Source of the DNA: Bacillota bacterium
Lineage (GTDB): Bacteria > Bacillota > Clostridia > Christensenellales > SZUA-584
Reading direction: 5' to 3'
Length of the DNA stretch: 64,000 nucleotides
NCBI GenBank assembly: GCA_023461435.1
Contig: JAEYLC010000044.1
Coordinates: forward strand, 158,794-222,793
This document shows, piece after piece, positions 26,042 to 34,993 of this stretch; position 1 is the stretch's first letter; every line of letters starts with the position of its first letter. Below the pieces are notes generated by a model. It saw only the letters and a list, made by a program, of their open reading frames with translations. It did not search any database and was not told the origin of the DNA. The position numbers and the translations under genes are program-made.

Positions 26042-28080
26042 AGATCACAGATATTCTCGTGGCTGTACTGGTATTGGCCATCATATTGCTGATCATCATT
26101 CCGTTGCCGCCGGGCGTTATGGACTTACTGCTGATCACAAACATCACAATTTCGCTGATGATTCTGCTGATCACATTGTATACTAAGCGCACGCTCGATT
26201 TTTCCACATATCCCACCATGCTGCTCATCGTCACGCTGTTCCGATTGTCGCTCAACATTTCGTCCACGAGGCTGATTCTCGGGAACGGCGGCGACGCGGG
26301 CAACGTGATCAAAGCGTTCGGCACGTTTGTGGTGGGCGGCAATCTCGTTGTCGGGTTTGTCGTTTTTCTTATCATCGTCATCGTGCAGTTTGTGGTTATC
26401 ACCAAAGGCGCCGAGCGTGTCTCGGAAGTGGCCGCAAGGTTCACGCTCGATGCGATGCCGGGCAAGCAGATGGCTATCGATGCGGATTTGAGCTCAGGCA
26501 TCATCAATGAAGACCAGGCGCGCGAGCGGCGCGGTGATATTCAGCGCGAAGCGGATTTTTACGGCGCGATGGACGGCGCGTCCAAGTTTGTGAAGGGTGA
26601 CGCCATCGTGGGCATCATCATCACGATCATCAACGTGGTGGGCGGCATACTCGTCGGCGTGCTCGGCGTGGGCGGCAAAACGATGGATTTCGACCAGGTG
26701 ATTCAGGTCTATACGCTGGCCACCGTGGGCGACGGCCTTTGCAGCCAGATACCCGCGCTGCTTGTTTCAACCGCGACGGGCATCATCGTGACGCGCGCGG
26801 CCACCAAGACAAGCTTCGGACAGGATTTATCAAAGCAGCTTTTCAGCCAGCCGTATGTGTTTTACATACTCGGCGCCATGCTGCTGTTCATCTCCTTTAT
26901 ACCGGGTCTGCCGAAGATTCCGCTGTTTCTTCTGGCTGCGGCGCTGCCGATTATCGGCTACATCAGAAACCGCAACGAGAAGAGGAAGCAGGAGGCGGAG
27001 CTGCAGTCGGAGGCGGAAATCAGCGCGTCCGAGAAGCGCAAGCCCGAGAACGTCACGGCACTGCTGCATGTGGATCTCATTGAGATGGAATTCGGGTACG
27101 GGCTCATTTCGCTCGTGGATGCGTCGCAGGGCGGCGACCTGCTCGACCGCGTCGTGATGATCCGGCGGCAATGCGCGCTCGATCTTGGCATCATCGTGCC
27201 CATCGTGCGGCTGCGGGATAACATTCAGCTCGGGACCAAGGAATATGTGATCAAGATCAAAGGGCTTGAGGTGGCGCACGGTGAAGTCATGCTGGGGCGG
27301 TATCTCGCGCTCAAGCCGGAGGAAGTGGACGAGCCCATCGACGGCATTGAAACCGTGGAGCCGACGTTTGGCCTGCCCGCGCTCTGGATCGCCGAAAAGG
27401 ACCGCGAAAAGGCCGAGATCAAAGGATATACGACGATCGATGTGCCCTCCGTGATCTCCACACATCTGATGGAGATCATCAAGCGGCACGCGGATGAGCT
27501 GCTCGGACGCCAGCAGGTCCAGACGATTATCGACAATCTGAAAAAGACGCAGCCCGCGCTCGTGGAAGAAGTGGTGCCGAAAATGTTCTCAGTCGGCGAG
27601 GTGCAAAAGGTGCTCGCCAATCTGCTGCGTGAAAATGTGTCGATTCGTGACATCGCTTCCATATTGGAAATATTGGGCGATTATGGTACGATAACAAGAG
27701 ACACAGATGTGTTAACTGAATATGTGCGCCAGAAATTAAAGCGCGCGATTACGAGAAACTTCATTCCGGACGGCAGAGCCCGCGTGATCACGCTGAATCC
27801 TGACACCGAGAAGGCTATATCGGGCAGCCTCAGGCAGTCGGACAAGGGGGTCAACACGGCGATGGAGCCCTCTCAGATTCAGCTGCTGCTGGCCAGCTTA
27901 AAGAAGGGGGTCGACCATTTCTTGAGCCTCGGAATCGCGCCTATAATGATCACGTCGCCGCAGATACGCAGGCACTTAAAGAATTTATCGGCGCAGGTCT
28001 ATCCTGAGCTGGTGGTGCTCTCATATAACGAAATCGAGTCAAACGTAGAAATTTTTTCGGACTGGACGGTGAGTATATAG
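26038..28080 (+). CDS. flhA: Flagellar export protein FlhA
   Basis: FlhA forms the nonameric export ring that docks substrates. 680 residues: seven or eight membrane segments in the first 310 residues, the conserved cytoplasmic loop (VAARFTLDAMPGKQMAIDAD), then the large C-terminal docking domain. GTG start inside the flhB stop (4-base overlap), with AAAGGGAGGA upstream. Normal length and no broken motifs. Confidence 0.97.
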   Translation: MKITDILVAVLVLAIILLIIIPLPPGVMDLLLITNITISLMILLITLYTKRTLDFSTYPTMLLIVTLFRLSLNISSTRLILGNGGDAGNVIKAFGTFVVGGNLVVGFVVFLIIVIVQFVVITKGAERVSEVAARFTLDAMPGKQMAIDADLSSGIINEDQARERRGDIQREADFYGAMDGASKFVKGDAIVGIIITIINVVGGILVGVLGVGGKTMDFDQVIQVYTLATVGDGLCSQIPALLVSTATGIIVTRAATKTSFGQDLSKQLFSQPYVFYILGAMLLFISFIPGLPKIPLFLLAAALPIIGYIRNRNEKRKQEAELQSEAEISASEKRKPENVTALLHVDLIEMEFGYGLISLVDASQGGDLLDRVVMIRRQCALDLGIIVPIVRLRDNIQLGTKEYVIKIKGLEVAHGEVMLGRYLALKPEEVDEPIDGIETVEPTFGLPALWIAEKDREKAEIKGYTTIDVPSVISTHLMEIIKRHADELLGRQQVQTIIDNLKKTQPALVEEVVPKMFSVGEVQKVLANLLRENVSIRDIASILEILGDYGTITRDTDVLTEYVRQKLKRAITRNFIPDGRARVITLNPDTEKAISGSLRQSDKGVNTAMEPSQIQLLLASLKKGVDHFLSLGIAPIMITSPQIRRHLKNLSAQVYPELVVLSYNEIESNVEIFSDWTVSI

Positions 28081-29238
28081 GTGTTTGTAAAAAGATTTAC
28101 CGCGCGAGACATGCAGGATGCGATGAAGAAAATAAAAAAAGAGTTCGGCCCCGACGCGGTGATTCTCGACAGCAAGGTGGTGCGCGGAAAAGGGATCGCG
28201 GGGCTTTTTAAAAAGGGCCTCGAGGTGGTGGCCGCCTATGAGCCCAAGAAAAGCTTTGAACCGAACCCGACGAAATACCAGCCGGAGGCTGCGCCCGCAC
28301 CCGAAGCGCCTGTGGAAACCGATGCCGCTCCGGCTCCCGAAGCCGATAGCAAGATCGCGCCGCTTGCGGCCCAGATCGAGTCGCTCAAAGGGTTGGTGAC
28401 GGATATATCCAACCGTATCCGTACGGTTTCTAAAGAAGACAATACCCCGCTGCCCGCAGAGGTGCTGGGGCTTTATAACGAATTGGTGGATCGGGACGTG
28501 AGCGACGGTATCGCAAAGGAAATCGCGATGCTGACCCACAGCGTATCCCAAAAGCAGCTGGTGGAAATGAAAGCGGTGGCGCAGCAGCTTGTGATCGACA
28601 GACTCGGAGAGCCCATGCCGATCAAGCTGAAAAAATATGCGCAGACCGTGCTGCTCTTTGCGGGCCCCACGGGAGCCGGCAAAACGACAACGCTTGTGAA
28701 GCTTGCGGGCCGGCTCGCGCTCGATCAGAACATGAGCATCGGCCTTGTGAATATGGATACGTACCGCGTCGGCGCGATGGAGCATATGCGCATTTATGCG
28801 GAGATCATGGATATACCGATGAGAACAGCGTACAATGTCGGCGATTTAAAGGACGCGGTGGAGGAGATGGCGGACCGGGATGTGATACTCATCGACACCG
28901 CGGGGCGCAGCGTCACAGACCCTTCTTACCGCAAGGAGCTCGAAGAGTATATCGCCGCCGCCCACGTGGACGAGGTGTATCTTGTGATCAGCGTCGTCAC
29001 CGGCTGCAAGGTCTGCCGGGAGATCATCAACCACTATTCGTTCATACCCAATTACAAGCTGATCGTCACGAAGCTTGATGAAGTGGGCGTGTGGGGCAAC
29101 ATTTTAAACATTGCGGATTACGCGAAAAAGCCGCTGTCATATATGACGATGGGACAGAACGTCCCGGATGACATCAGCCAGGTGGATCCCGCGATGCTGG
29201 CGGAAAATATCGTGGGCAGCCATGAGGTCGTGCTATGA
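28081..29238 (+). CDS. flhF: Flagellar SRP-type GTPase FlhF
   Basis: FlhF influences flagellar number and placement. 385 residues: N-terminal basic region, an Ala/Pro-rich linker (about 65-95), then the SRP-like NG GTPase domain. GTPase motifs: FAGPTGAGKTTTLVKLAG (G1), DTYRVGAMEHM, ILIDTAGRS (G3) and TKLDEV (G4). GTG start directly at the flhA stop. Overlaps flhG by 4 bases. Confidence 0.96.
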   Translation: MFVKRFTARDMQDAMKKIKKEFGPDAVILDSKVVRGKGIAGLFKKGLEVVAAYEPKKSFEPNPTKYQPEAAPAPEAPVETDAAPAPEADSKIAPLAAQIESLKGLVTDISNRIRTVSKEDNTPLPAEVLGLYNELVDRDVSDGIAKEIAMLTHSVSQKQLVEMKAVAQQLVIDRLGEPMPIKLKKYAQTVLLFAGPTGAGKTTTLVKLAGRLALDQNMSIGLVNMDTYRVGAMEHMRIYAEIMDIPMRTAYNVGDLKDAVEEMADRDVILIDTAGRSVTDPSYRKELEEYIAAAHVDEVYLVISVVTGCKVCREIINHYSFIPNYKLIVTKLDEVGVWGNILNIADYAKKPLSYMTMGQNVPDDISQVDPAMLAENIVGSHEVVL

Positions 29239-30101
29239 AGGATCAGGCGGAAAGGCTTCGCGTGCTGATGGGCATGCAGAAAAAGCAGATGAAGATCGTC
29301 ACCGTGACAAGCGGCAAGGGCGGCGTTGGAAAATCCAGCCTCGCATTGAATATAGGGATCGCTTTAAATCGGCTCGGGCGGCGGGCGCTGATCATCGATA
29401 CCGACTTTGGGTTTTCGAATATTGATGTGATGCTCGGTGTGAGAACGCAGTACGACCTCACGGATGTGATCGCGGGCCATAAGGAAATTGAGGAGATCAT
29501 TGAAACGGGACTCGAAGGCGTGCAGTTTATTGCGGGCGGGTCGGGCGTTTATGAGCTGACAAAGCTCGGGCCGTCTCAGTTGATGGGCATTGTGGAAAAG
29601 GTGCTTTCGCTCGAAAGCGTATGCGACACGATCATTTTCGATACGGGCGCGGGCATCAACGACAACACGCTGCGGCTGATTCACGCGGGTGACGATACGA
29701 TTTTGGTGACCACGCCGGAGCCAACCTCAGTGGTGGACGCCTATGCGCTTTTAAAGATCGTCAATGAACAGGGCGTTCACCCGAATGTCAGCCTTGTGCT
29801 CAACAAGGTTGAGGATAAAAGAGAAGCTTCCTCCGTGATAGACGGTTTGATACGCATTGTGGAAAAGAACACGCAGATCAAGGTAAAAAAGCTTGGCGTG
29901 ATAACGCGGGACCCCAACATGCTGAGCGCTGTGAAAAAGCAGGTTCCGATACTCGTCAGCCATCCGTCGTGCGCGGCTTCGGCAGACATCAATGAAATAG
30001 TCAGTGTGTTCCTTGATATTCCGGTACCCGAGCGCAGGAAGCCCGGACTTGCCGGATTTTTAGACAGATTTATTATGAGAAGCGATTTGACGAAGGAGTA
30101 G
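29235..30101 (+). CDS. flhG: MinD-like ATPase FlhG (YlxH)
   Basis: FlhG is a MinD/ParA-family ATPase that works with FlhF to set flagellar number. 288 residues. Deviant Walker A SGKGGVGKSS near residues 27-36 and the switch DTDFGFSNIDVMLG are clear, followed by IIFDTGAGI. The N-terminus DQAERLRVLMG matches the FlhF-activating peptide region. Confidence 0.95.
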   Translation: MKDQAERLRVLMGMQKKQMKIVTVTSGKGGVGKSSLALNIGIALNRLGRRALIIDTDFGFSNIDVMLGVRTQYDLTDVIAGHKEIEEIIETGLEGVQFIAGGSGVYELTKLGPSQLMGIVEKVLSLESVCDTIIFDTGAGINDNTLRLIHAGDDTILVTTPEPTSVVDAYALLKIVNEQGVHPNVSLVLNKVEDKREASSVIDGLIRIVEKNTQIKVKKLGVITRDPNMLSAVKKQVPILVSHPSCAASADINEIVSVFLDIPVPERRKPGLAGFLDRFIMRSDLTKE

Positions 30102-30106
30102 TGACT

Positions 30107-30763
30107 GTGCATTTTGACGAAATTGTGACAGTTGGTGAACTCATGGAGTTGCAGGTCGGTGATCTCACCGTCAAGACTAAGCTTCAGGATTTCTCGGAGA
30201 ATCATCAGTTTACGGTGTTTCATCCGACGTTAAAAGGGGTACCTATCCCTTTAACAAGATATGATATCGTGAAGATTTGTTTCTACCGCTCCAACGGTAT
30301 ATTCTCGTTTGAGGCGAAGATTATCGACTGGTATAACAAGAACCATATTCAGCTGTGTGAGCTCGAAGCGGTCACCGAGGTGACGAAATTTCAAAGACGC
30401 AAGAGCTTCCGTTTGCCCATTATGCTGACGGTGACGCTCAGACGGCTGGATGGTGATGAGGAAGAACAAACCAAAACGTATAAAGCCAAGACGGTTGATA
30501 TTTCCGAAGACGGTATGCTGCTAAGCTGTTTTCAGAGCTTTCCGAACGGAACGCCGATCAGTGCTGAAATCAAGCTGCCGGATATGCAAACCCGTGTTTT
30601 TAAAACCGAAGTCTTAAGATGTGAAAGACCGTTTAACGACAATGATCCGCATAACATGGTGCTGCTGTTTCTGAACTGTTCGCAGCACGACCGCACGTAC
30701 CTGGCCCGTTTCATCATGCGCCAGCAGATTATCGCCAGGAAAAAAAGAGGACCCGGGAAGTGA
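30107..30763 (+). CDS. PilZ domain protein, YcgR-like c-di-GMP effector
   Basis: About 218 residues: an N-terminal YcgR-type beta domain (1-100) and a C-terminal PilZ domain. The cyclic-di-GMP binding motif RRKSFR near residue 105 and the DISEDGM segment are both present. YcgR-type proteins act as brakes on the motor or on motility when c-di-GMP is high. The GTG at 30107 is preferred over the GTG at 30101 because AAGGAG (30093-30098) is 8 bases before it. It lies between flhG and the motility sigma factor. Confidence 0.87.
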   Translation: MHFDEIVTVGELMELQVGDLTVKTKLQDFSENHQFTVFHPTLKGVPIPLTRYDIVKICFYRSNGIFSFEAKIIDWYNKNHIQLCELEAVTEVTKFQRRKSFRLPIMLTVTLRRLDGDEEEQTKTYKAKTVDISEDGMLLSCFQSFPNGTPISAEIKLPDMQTRVFKTEVLRCERPFNDNDPHNMVLLFLNCSQHDRTYLARFIMRQQIIARKKRGPGK

Positions 30764-30767
30764 GAAA

Positions 30768-31559
30768 ATGAACGTAGGCTCCGATGTGCACCAGGTTTGG
30801 GAACGGTACGCAAAAGAAAAAACGATCGACCTGAAAAATCAGCTGGTCCTGCACTATCTGCCGCAGGTGAGAAGCATTGTGCTGCGTCTGATGCCCACGT
30901 ACAAGGCGTACAGCAACTACGATGATATGTTAAGCTGCGGTATTTTGGGGCTGATGGACGCCATCGAAAAATACGATCTGCGGCGGGACGTCAAATTCGA
31001 ATACTATGCGGCGATGCGTATCAAGGGCGAGATCATCGACAGCATACGCAAACAGGATTGGGCTCCGACGAGCCTGCGGCGCAAGATCAAGGCCATCAGC
31101 AACGCATACTACGAGCTCGAGAACAGGTACGGCCGGGAACCGTCAGAGGGGGAAGTGGCCCGGCATCTGGAAATGGACGAAGAGGAAATTCAAAGCACAC
31201 TCGGTAAGTCTCAGATGTTCAACATCATTCATTTTGAGGAAATGATACAGAACGACATGTGGGAGCAGACGATACAGACGCAGTCCGGTTCGCTCGAGGA
31301 AGAGGTAGAGAGCAAGGAAATGGTCGAGATACTCGGCGGAATTATTGACAACCTGCCGGAAAAAGAGAAACTGGTCATCACGCTCTATTATTATGAAGAA
31401 ATGACGTTGAAGGAAATCGCCGCCGTGCTTGGCGTGTCGGAATCGAGAGTTTCGCAGATCCATTCCAAGGCGGTGATGAAAATGAGAACAAAGATGCAGT
31501 TTGCGGGCATGTATGAGGGGGCCGGCATGAATACCGAAAAAAAGATAATGGAGAATTGA
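30768..31559 (+). CDS. sigD: RNA polymerase sigma factor for motility (FliA/SigD/WhiG family)
   Basis: 263 residues with sigma-70 regions 2, 3 and 4. Region 2: LPQVRSIVLRL and YDDMLSCGILGLMDAIEKYD, with FEYYAAMRIKGEIIDSIRKQDW (2.4 to 3.0) diagnostic of the sigma-28 group. Region 4: LPEKEKLVITLYYYEEMTLKEI. It should read the TAAA/CGATA-type promoters noted in this window and be held by FlgM (34.2 kb). Five bases after the PilZ gene. Confidence 0.96.
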   Translation: MNVGSDVHQVWERYAKEKTIDLKNQLVLHYLPQVRSIVLRLMPTYKAYSNYDDMLSCGILGLMDAIEKYDLRRDVKFEYYAAMRIKGEIIDSIRKQDWAPTSLRRKIKAISNAYYELENRYGREPSEGEVARHLEMDEEEIQSTLGKSQMFNIIHFEEMIQNDMWEQTIQTQSGSLEEEVESKEMVEILGGIIDNLPEKEKLVITLYYYEEMTLKEIAAVLGVSESRVSQIHSKAVMKMRTKMQFAGMYEGAGMNTEKKIMEN

Positions 31560-31562
31560 AAA

Positions 31563-32135
31563 ATGGATTTATCGGCTTATTTGTTTGCGACGTATGTATT
31601 TATGCTGTTGACTGTGACGATCTGGCTGCTGGGCAGGGTGCTGAAAAAGAGCAGAAAAGCCGGTGAAGATAAAGCCGACTTCGACAAGGAACAAAAGCTC
31701 TTTACACTCTACCAGAACGTGGAGGATATGCTTGCCAGCTTTGAGGAGTACGTGGAGGAGACGCAAAGCGAAGCGGATAAAAACTTAAGCGACATGAGAG
31801 AAATGCTGGGTGAGGTCAAGAGGCTCGCCGGTGCGTTAGCGGCAGGCAGTATGCCCGCCGAAATAAAGGAACCGGCGGCAGCGGTTTGCGAGAAGCATGA
31901 GGAGCCGGCGGCTGAGCGTACCGAAAGCCTGCATCTCGTGGTGCCGGTGCCCATAAGCATGCCGGACGAAACCAAACGGCCTGTGCCGGTGCTTAAAATG
32001 TCGAAGACAGGCAGCAAGGTGATTGAGCTTCGGGCCAACGGTATGGATCAAAGCCAGATTGCCAAGCATCTCGGGATTTCTTTAAGAGAAGTGTCGCTCG
32101 CGATGAAAATAGCCGGAGCGGGAGAAGATAAATAA
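31563..32135 (+). CDS. SwrB/YlxL-like membrane protein with C-terminal helix-turn-helix
   Basis: 190 residues. One N-terminal membrane segment (about 5-24), a charged coiled-coil region (35-100), a Pro/Glu-rich linker, and a C-terminal segment SKVIELRANGMDQSQIAKHLG that looks like a helix-turn-helix. This layout and the place directly after the sigma gene match swrB (ylxL) of B. subtilis, which promotes flagellar type III export activation. The sequence match is by layout rather than by strong motifs. Confidence 0.65.
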   Translation: MDLSAYLFATYVFMLLTVTIWLLGRVLKKSRKAGEDKADFDKEQKLFTLYQNVEDMLASFEEYVEETQSEADKNLSDMREMLGEVKRLAGALAAGSMPAEIKEPAAAVCEKHEEPAAERTESLHLVVPVPISMPDETKRPVPVLKMSKTGSKVIELRANGMDQSQIAKHLGISLREVSLAMKIAGAGEDK

Positions 32136-32141
32136 AACCTC

Positions 32142-32169
32142 TAAAGTGCGATGCCATATGTACCGATAA
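32142..32169 (+). promoter_or_regulatory. Sigma-28-type promoter before the flgF-csrA block
   Basis: TAAA (32142-32145), 16 bases, ACCGATAA (32162-32169), close to the classical TAAA-N15-GCCGATAA. It lies in the longest gap of this part of the cluster, 67 bases before the next ATG. Confidence 0.65.
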
Positions 32170-32185
32170 ATAGTATGAAGGGTCA

Positions 32186-32231
32186 TCACCGGCGTGCTTG
32201 CCGGTTGGAGTTCCGGAATACTGTAAGGAGG
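32186..32231 (+). promoter_or_regulatory. Leader hairpin with GGA motifs, possible CsrA target
   Basis: Stem ACCGGC (32188-32193) with GCCGGT (32200-32205), then three GGA triplets at 32207, 32215 and 32227, the last inside the ribosome site AAGGAGG. GGA triplets near a ribosome site are what CsrA binds, but the first two are not clearly in loops. Confidence 0.3.
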
Positions 32232-32235
32232 CCGT

Positions 32236-32991
32236 ATGATTCGCAGCTTCTATATTGCCGGTTCGGCAATGGCAACTCAGGCTGACAGGATGGATGTCCT
32301 GACCAACAATATTACAAATGTCGATACAACGGGATACAAGAAAGACATGCTGATTTCCCGTTCGTTTTCGGATGTGCTGATGGAACGGCTGAACGATCCG
32401 TATGTGATCAGCGCAACAAACCAGATCGGGCTGCAGAATAACGGTATACATATTGACGAAGTCGTGACGGATTTCAGCCAGAGCGGTTTTGAAGAAACAG
32501 CACGCCCTTTCGATTTGGCGCTGGAAGGAACGGGCTTTTTTGTGATTGAGACGCCCGAGGGGCAGATGTATACGCGAGACGGCAACTTTTTTGTGAATGA
32601 CCAGGGCGACCTCATGACGAGTGACGGCTATTATGTGGCCGGAACGAACGGGCACATACGCGTGGGCACCGGGGATTTCTCGATCAACACGGCGGGTGAA
32701 GTGATTGTGGACGGACGGATCGTCAATACGGTCAGGGTCGCCTCGTTTGACGATTTAAACGGCCTTCGCAAAAACGCAAACAATCTATATACCAACGCCA
32801 CGAATCAGCCGGTGAGAACACCTGCCGAAACAATCGTCAAGCAGGGGTATCTTGAAACCTCCAATGTGGATACCGCGGAAGAAATGGTTCGCATGATGGA
32901 GCTGACGCGTTCGTTCAGTTTCAACCAGCGCGTTCTGACAATGGTGGACCAGTCGCTTGAGAAAACGGTCAACGAAGTAGGAAGGGTTTAA
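32236..32991 (+). CDS. flgF: Flagellar rod/hook-basal body protein (FlgF/FlhO type)
   Basis: 251 residues. N-terminal rod motif MDVLTNNITNVDTTGYKKD, the central GTGFFVIETPEG segment and C-terminal TAEEMVRMMELTRSFSFNQR mark the FlgE/F/G family. As first of a tandem pair after swrB/sigma it corresponds to FlhO of B. subtilis; the F versus G choice rests on order. Preceded by its own sigma-28-type promoter. Confidence 0.85.
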   Translation: MIRSFYIAGSAMATQADRMDVLTNNITNVDTTGYKKDMLISRSFSDVLMERLNDPYVISATNQIGLQNNGIHIDEVVTDFSQSGFEETARPFDLALEGTGFFVIETPEGQMYTRDGNFFVNDQGDLMTSDGYYVAGTNGHIRVGTGDFSINTAGEVIVDGRIVNTVRVASFDDLNGLRKNANNLYTNATNQPVRTPAETIVKQGYLETSNVDTAEEMVRMMELTRSFSFNQRVLTMVDQSLEKTVNEVGRV

Positions 32992-32994
32992 ACA

Positions 32995-33747
32995 ATGCAG
33001 GCGTTATATACGGCCAAACTTGGCCTTCAGGCACAGCAGCAGCGTGTGAACATCATCGGAAGCAACATCGCCAACAGCCAGACGGTCGCGTATAAAGGAC
33101 AGCGCGCCGATTTCAAGGAAGCGCTGTATACCGCGATGATCGACCCGGCCAATACGCAGAGCACCGCGAATCTGCAGCAGGGCTGCGGCACGCTGATTTC
33201 GTCCACACCGAGGGATTTTACGCTGGGCGAGCCGGAGATGACGGGCTATTCGCTCGATTTCTTCATTGACGGAGACGGGTTTTTTACGGTCTCGGACGGC
33301 AATGGCGGGGTTATGTATACGCGCAGCGGCGATTTCACGGTCTCGGGAGAAGGAGACAACGCCTATCTCACCACACCGTCCGGCAACTATGTGCTGGACG
33401 TGAATATGAACCGCATCAATCTTCCGCCTGATATTTCGGCGGTGAAGCTGAGCCCGCAGGGCGTGCTCTCCGCGAACGGCGTGGAGCTTGGCACACTGAA
33501 TCTTGCGGATTTTCCGAACAAGGATGGCTTGCTGCTTTTGGGTGAAGGGTGTTATATTGAATCTGCATCCTCCGGAGCGGCGGTCAAATCGACGGCTGCT
33601 GTTCGTCAGGGCGTTCTGGAAGCATCCAATGTGGACCTGTCGGTGGAGACGACACGGCTGATACGCGCACAGCGGGCTTTTACGCTGGCATCGCGTGCGA
33701 TTACTTCATGGAACGATATGACTGAAAAAGTCTATAATTTGCGATAG
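32995..33747 (+). CDS. flgG: Flagellar rod/hook-basal body protein (FlgG/FlhP type)
   Basis: 250 residues. Rod family marks: VNIIGSNIANSQTVAYKGQR at the N-terminus, DGDGFFTVSDG in the middle and ETTRLIRAQRAFTLASRAI at the end. Second of the tandem pair, 3 bases after the first, equivalent to FlhP. Which of the two forms the distal rod cannot be settled from sequence. Confidence 0.82.
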   Translation: MQALYTAKLGLQAQQQRVNIIGSNIANSQTVAYKGQRADFKEALYTAMIDPANTQSTANLQQGCGTLISSTPRDFTLGEPEMTGYSLDFFIDGDGFFTVSDGNGGVMYTRSGDFTVSGEGDNAYLTTPSGNYVLDVNMNRINLPPDISAVKLSPQGVLSANGVELGTLNLADFPNKDGLLLLGEGCYIESASSGAAVKSTAAVRQGVLEASNVDLSVETTRLIRAQRAFTLASRAITSWNDMTEKVYNLR

Positions 33748-33762
33748 AACAGGAGTTCATGA

Positions 33763-34170
33763 ATGGGAGTAGCAATTAGCCAATGTAAAAAATGCGCGAG
33801 GCTGTACCAATCGATGAGCAACGCGCCATATTGCCCGACATGCATGGAAGAGCTCGAGAATAATTTTGATTTGGTGAAGGAATACATTTACGAGCATCCT
33901 ATGGCAAACGCGGTGGAGATATCGCAGGAGACGGGCGTACCTGAGAAGGATATATTCTATTTTTTGAAGGAAGGCCGTCTTTCAATCACGGATGGCAATG
34001 GTATGCTGCTCTGTGAAAGCTGCGGGCGCTCGATCATGACCGGAAGGTATTGCGAGTCTTGCAAGAAACAGCTGGAAAGAGAACTGAGTTCTTCGCTCAG
34101 TGACGCAATGCAGAAAAAGAGCCACCCGACAGGGCTTGGGAAAATGCACGTCAATGTTCATGACAGGTAA
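33763..34170 (+). CDS. YvyF-type flagellar operon protein with zinc ribbons
   Basis: 135 residues. An N-terminal zinc-ribbon (CKKCARLYQ ... CPTC) and a C-terminal one (CESCGRS ... CESCKKQ) flank a helix-turn-helix-like middle (AVEISQETGVPEKDIFYFLKEG). This matches the YvyF family found before flgM in Bacillus-type clusters, and flgM follows here too. The function is not established; a regulatory role is inferred. Confidence 0.82.
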   Translation: MGVAISQCKKCARLYQSMSNAPYCPTCMEELENNFDLVKEYIYEHPMANAVEISQETGVPEKDIFYFLKEGRLSITDGNGMLLCESCGRSIMTGRYCESCKKQLERELSSSLSDAMQKKSHPTGLGKMHVNVHDR

Positions 34171-34192
34171 TTAAATTCTGAGGTGATGATAT

Positions 34193-34465
34193 ATGAAAGT
34201 CAATTCTATTGGCCCGAGCGAGCTTATCAGACAGTATGTCGTTCGGCCGAAAATGGCGGCGGAGGAGAGGCCATCCGTATCGGACAAAACGGAGCTGACA
34301 GACGGCGCAAAGACGTTTTCGGCAGCGCTTAAGGCAGCTCAGGAGCTGATGGATACGCGGACGTCGCAGCAGGTTGAGCACATCAATGAGGTGACGGAGC
34401 AGATCAAGAATGGGACTTACTCCGTTTCGGGCATTAAGGTGGCTCAAAAGATTATCGGACAGTAA
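34193..34465 (+). CDS. flgM: Anti-sigma-28 factor FlgM
   Basis: 90 residues. FlgM holds the motility sigma factor until the hook is complete and it is exported. The C-terminal sigma-binding part (VEHINEVTEQIKNGTYSV then VAQKII) is typical; the N-terminus is basic and loosely ordered. Order yvyF-flgM-flgN-flgK-flgL follows Bacillus. Confidence 0.9.
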   Translation: MKVNSIGPSELIRQYVVRPKMAAEERPSVSDKTELTDGAKTFSAALKAAQELMDTRTSQQVEHINEVTEQIKNGTYSVSGIKVAQKIIGQ

Positions 34466-34481
34466 CCGGGGAGGCTATTGA

Positions 34482-34982
34482 GTGATCAGAGTATTGGGTG
34501 CGCTCAAATCGGTGCTTGAGCTGGAGACAGTCGAATATAAGCAGATGCTGGCTTTAGCCGCCGAAAAAAAAGAAGTGCTGTTCAAAAGCGATGTGCAGGG
34601 TCTGGAGCTTATTGTGGCCCGGGAACTGACCGCACTCAAAAAAATAAAACAGCTGGAAGCCGAGCGCGAGGCTTTGATCGGCAAGGCGGCGGCTTTGAGC
34701 CACAGACCCAAAAATACGATGCGTCTATCCGACATGATCGAACTGCTTGATGGAGAGCTGCGCGCTGATTTTATTAATATCCGCGACGAACTCTCAAATG
34801 TCGTTGCGCAGCTGAAAAGCAGCAACAAGGCGAACAAGGGACTCATTGAGACGCAGCTTCAATATGCGAGCTTTTGCGTGAACCTGCTGGCGGGGCATGC
34901 CGGCCCGCTAAGCACATACTCGAATGTCGGGCAAATGAACGACAAAGAAGAATTGACCTATTTGATTGACCGGTCGATATGA
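34482..34982 (+). CDS. flgN: Hook-associated protein chaperone FlgN
   Basis: 166 residues, helical. FlgN binds FlgK and FlgL before export. Little primary signature beyond long amphipathic helices (10-60, 80-120); the call relies on position between flgM and flgK and on size. GTG start with GGGGAGG about 8 bases before it. Confidence 0.8.
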   Translation: MIRVLGALKSVLELETVEYKQMLALAAEKKEVLFKSDVQGLELIVARELTALKKIKQLEAEREALIGKAAALSHRPKNTMRLSDMIELLDGELRADFINIRDELSNVVAQLKSSNKANKGLIETQLQYASFCVNLLAGHAGPLSTYSNVGQMNDKEELTYLIDRSI

Positions 34983-34993
34983 AGGTGAAATAG

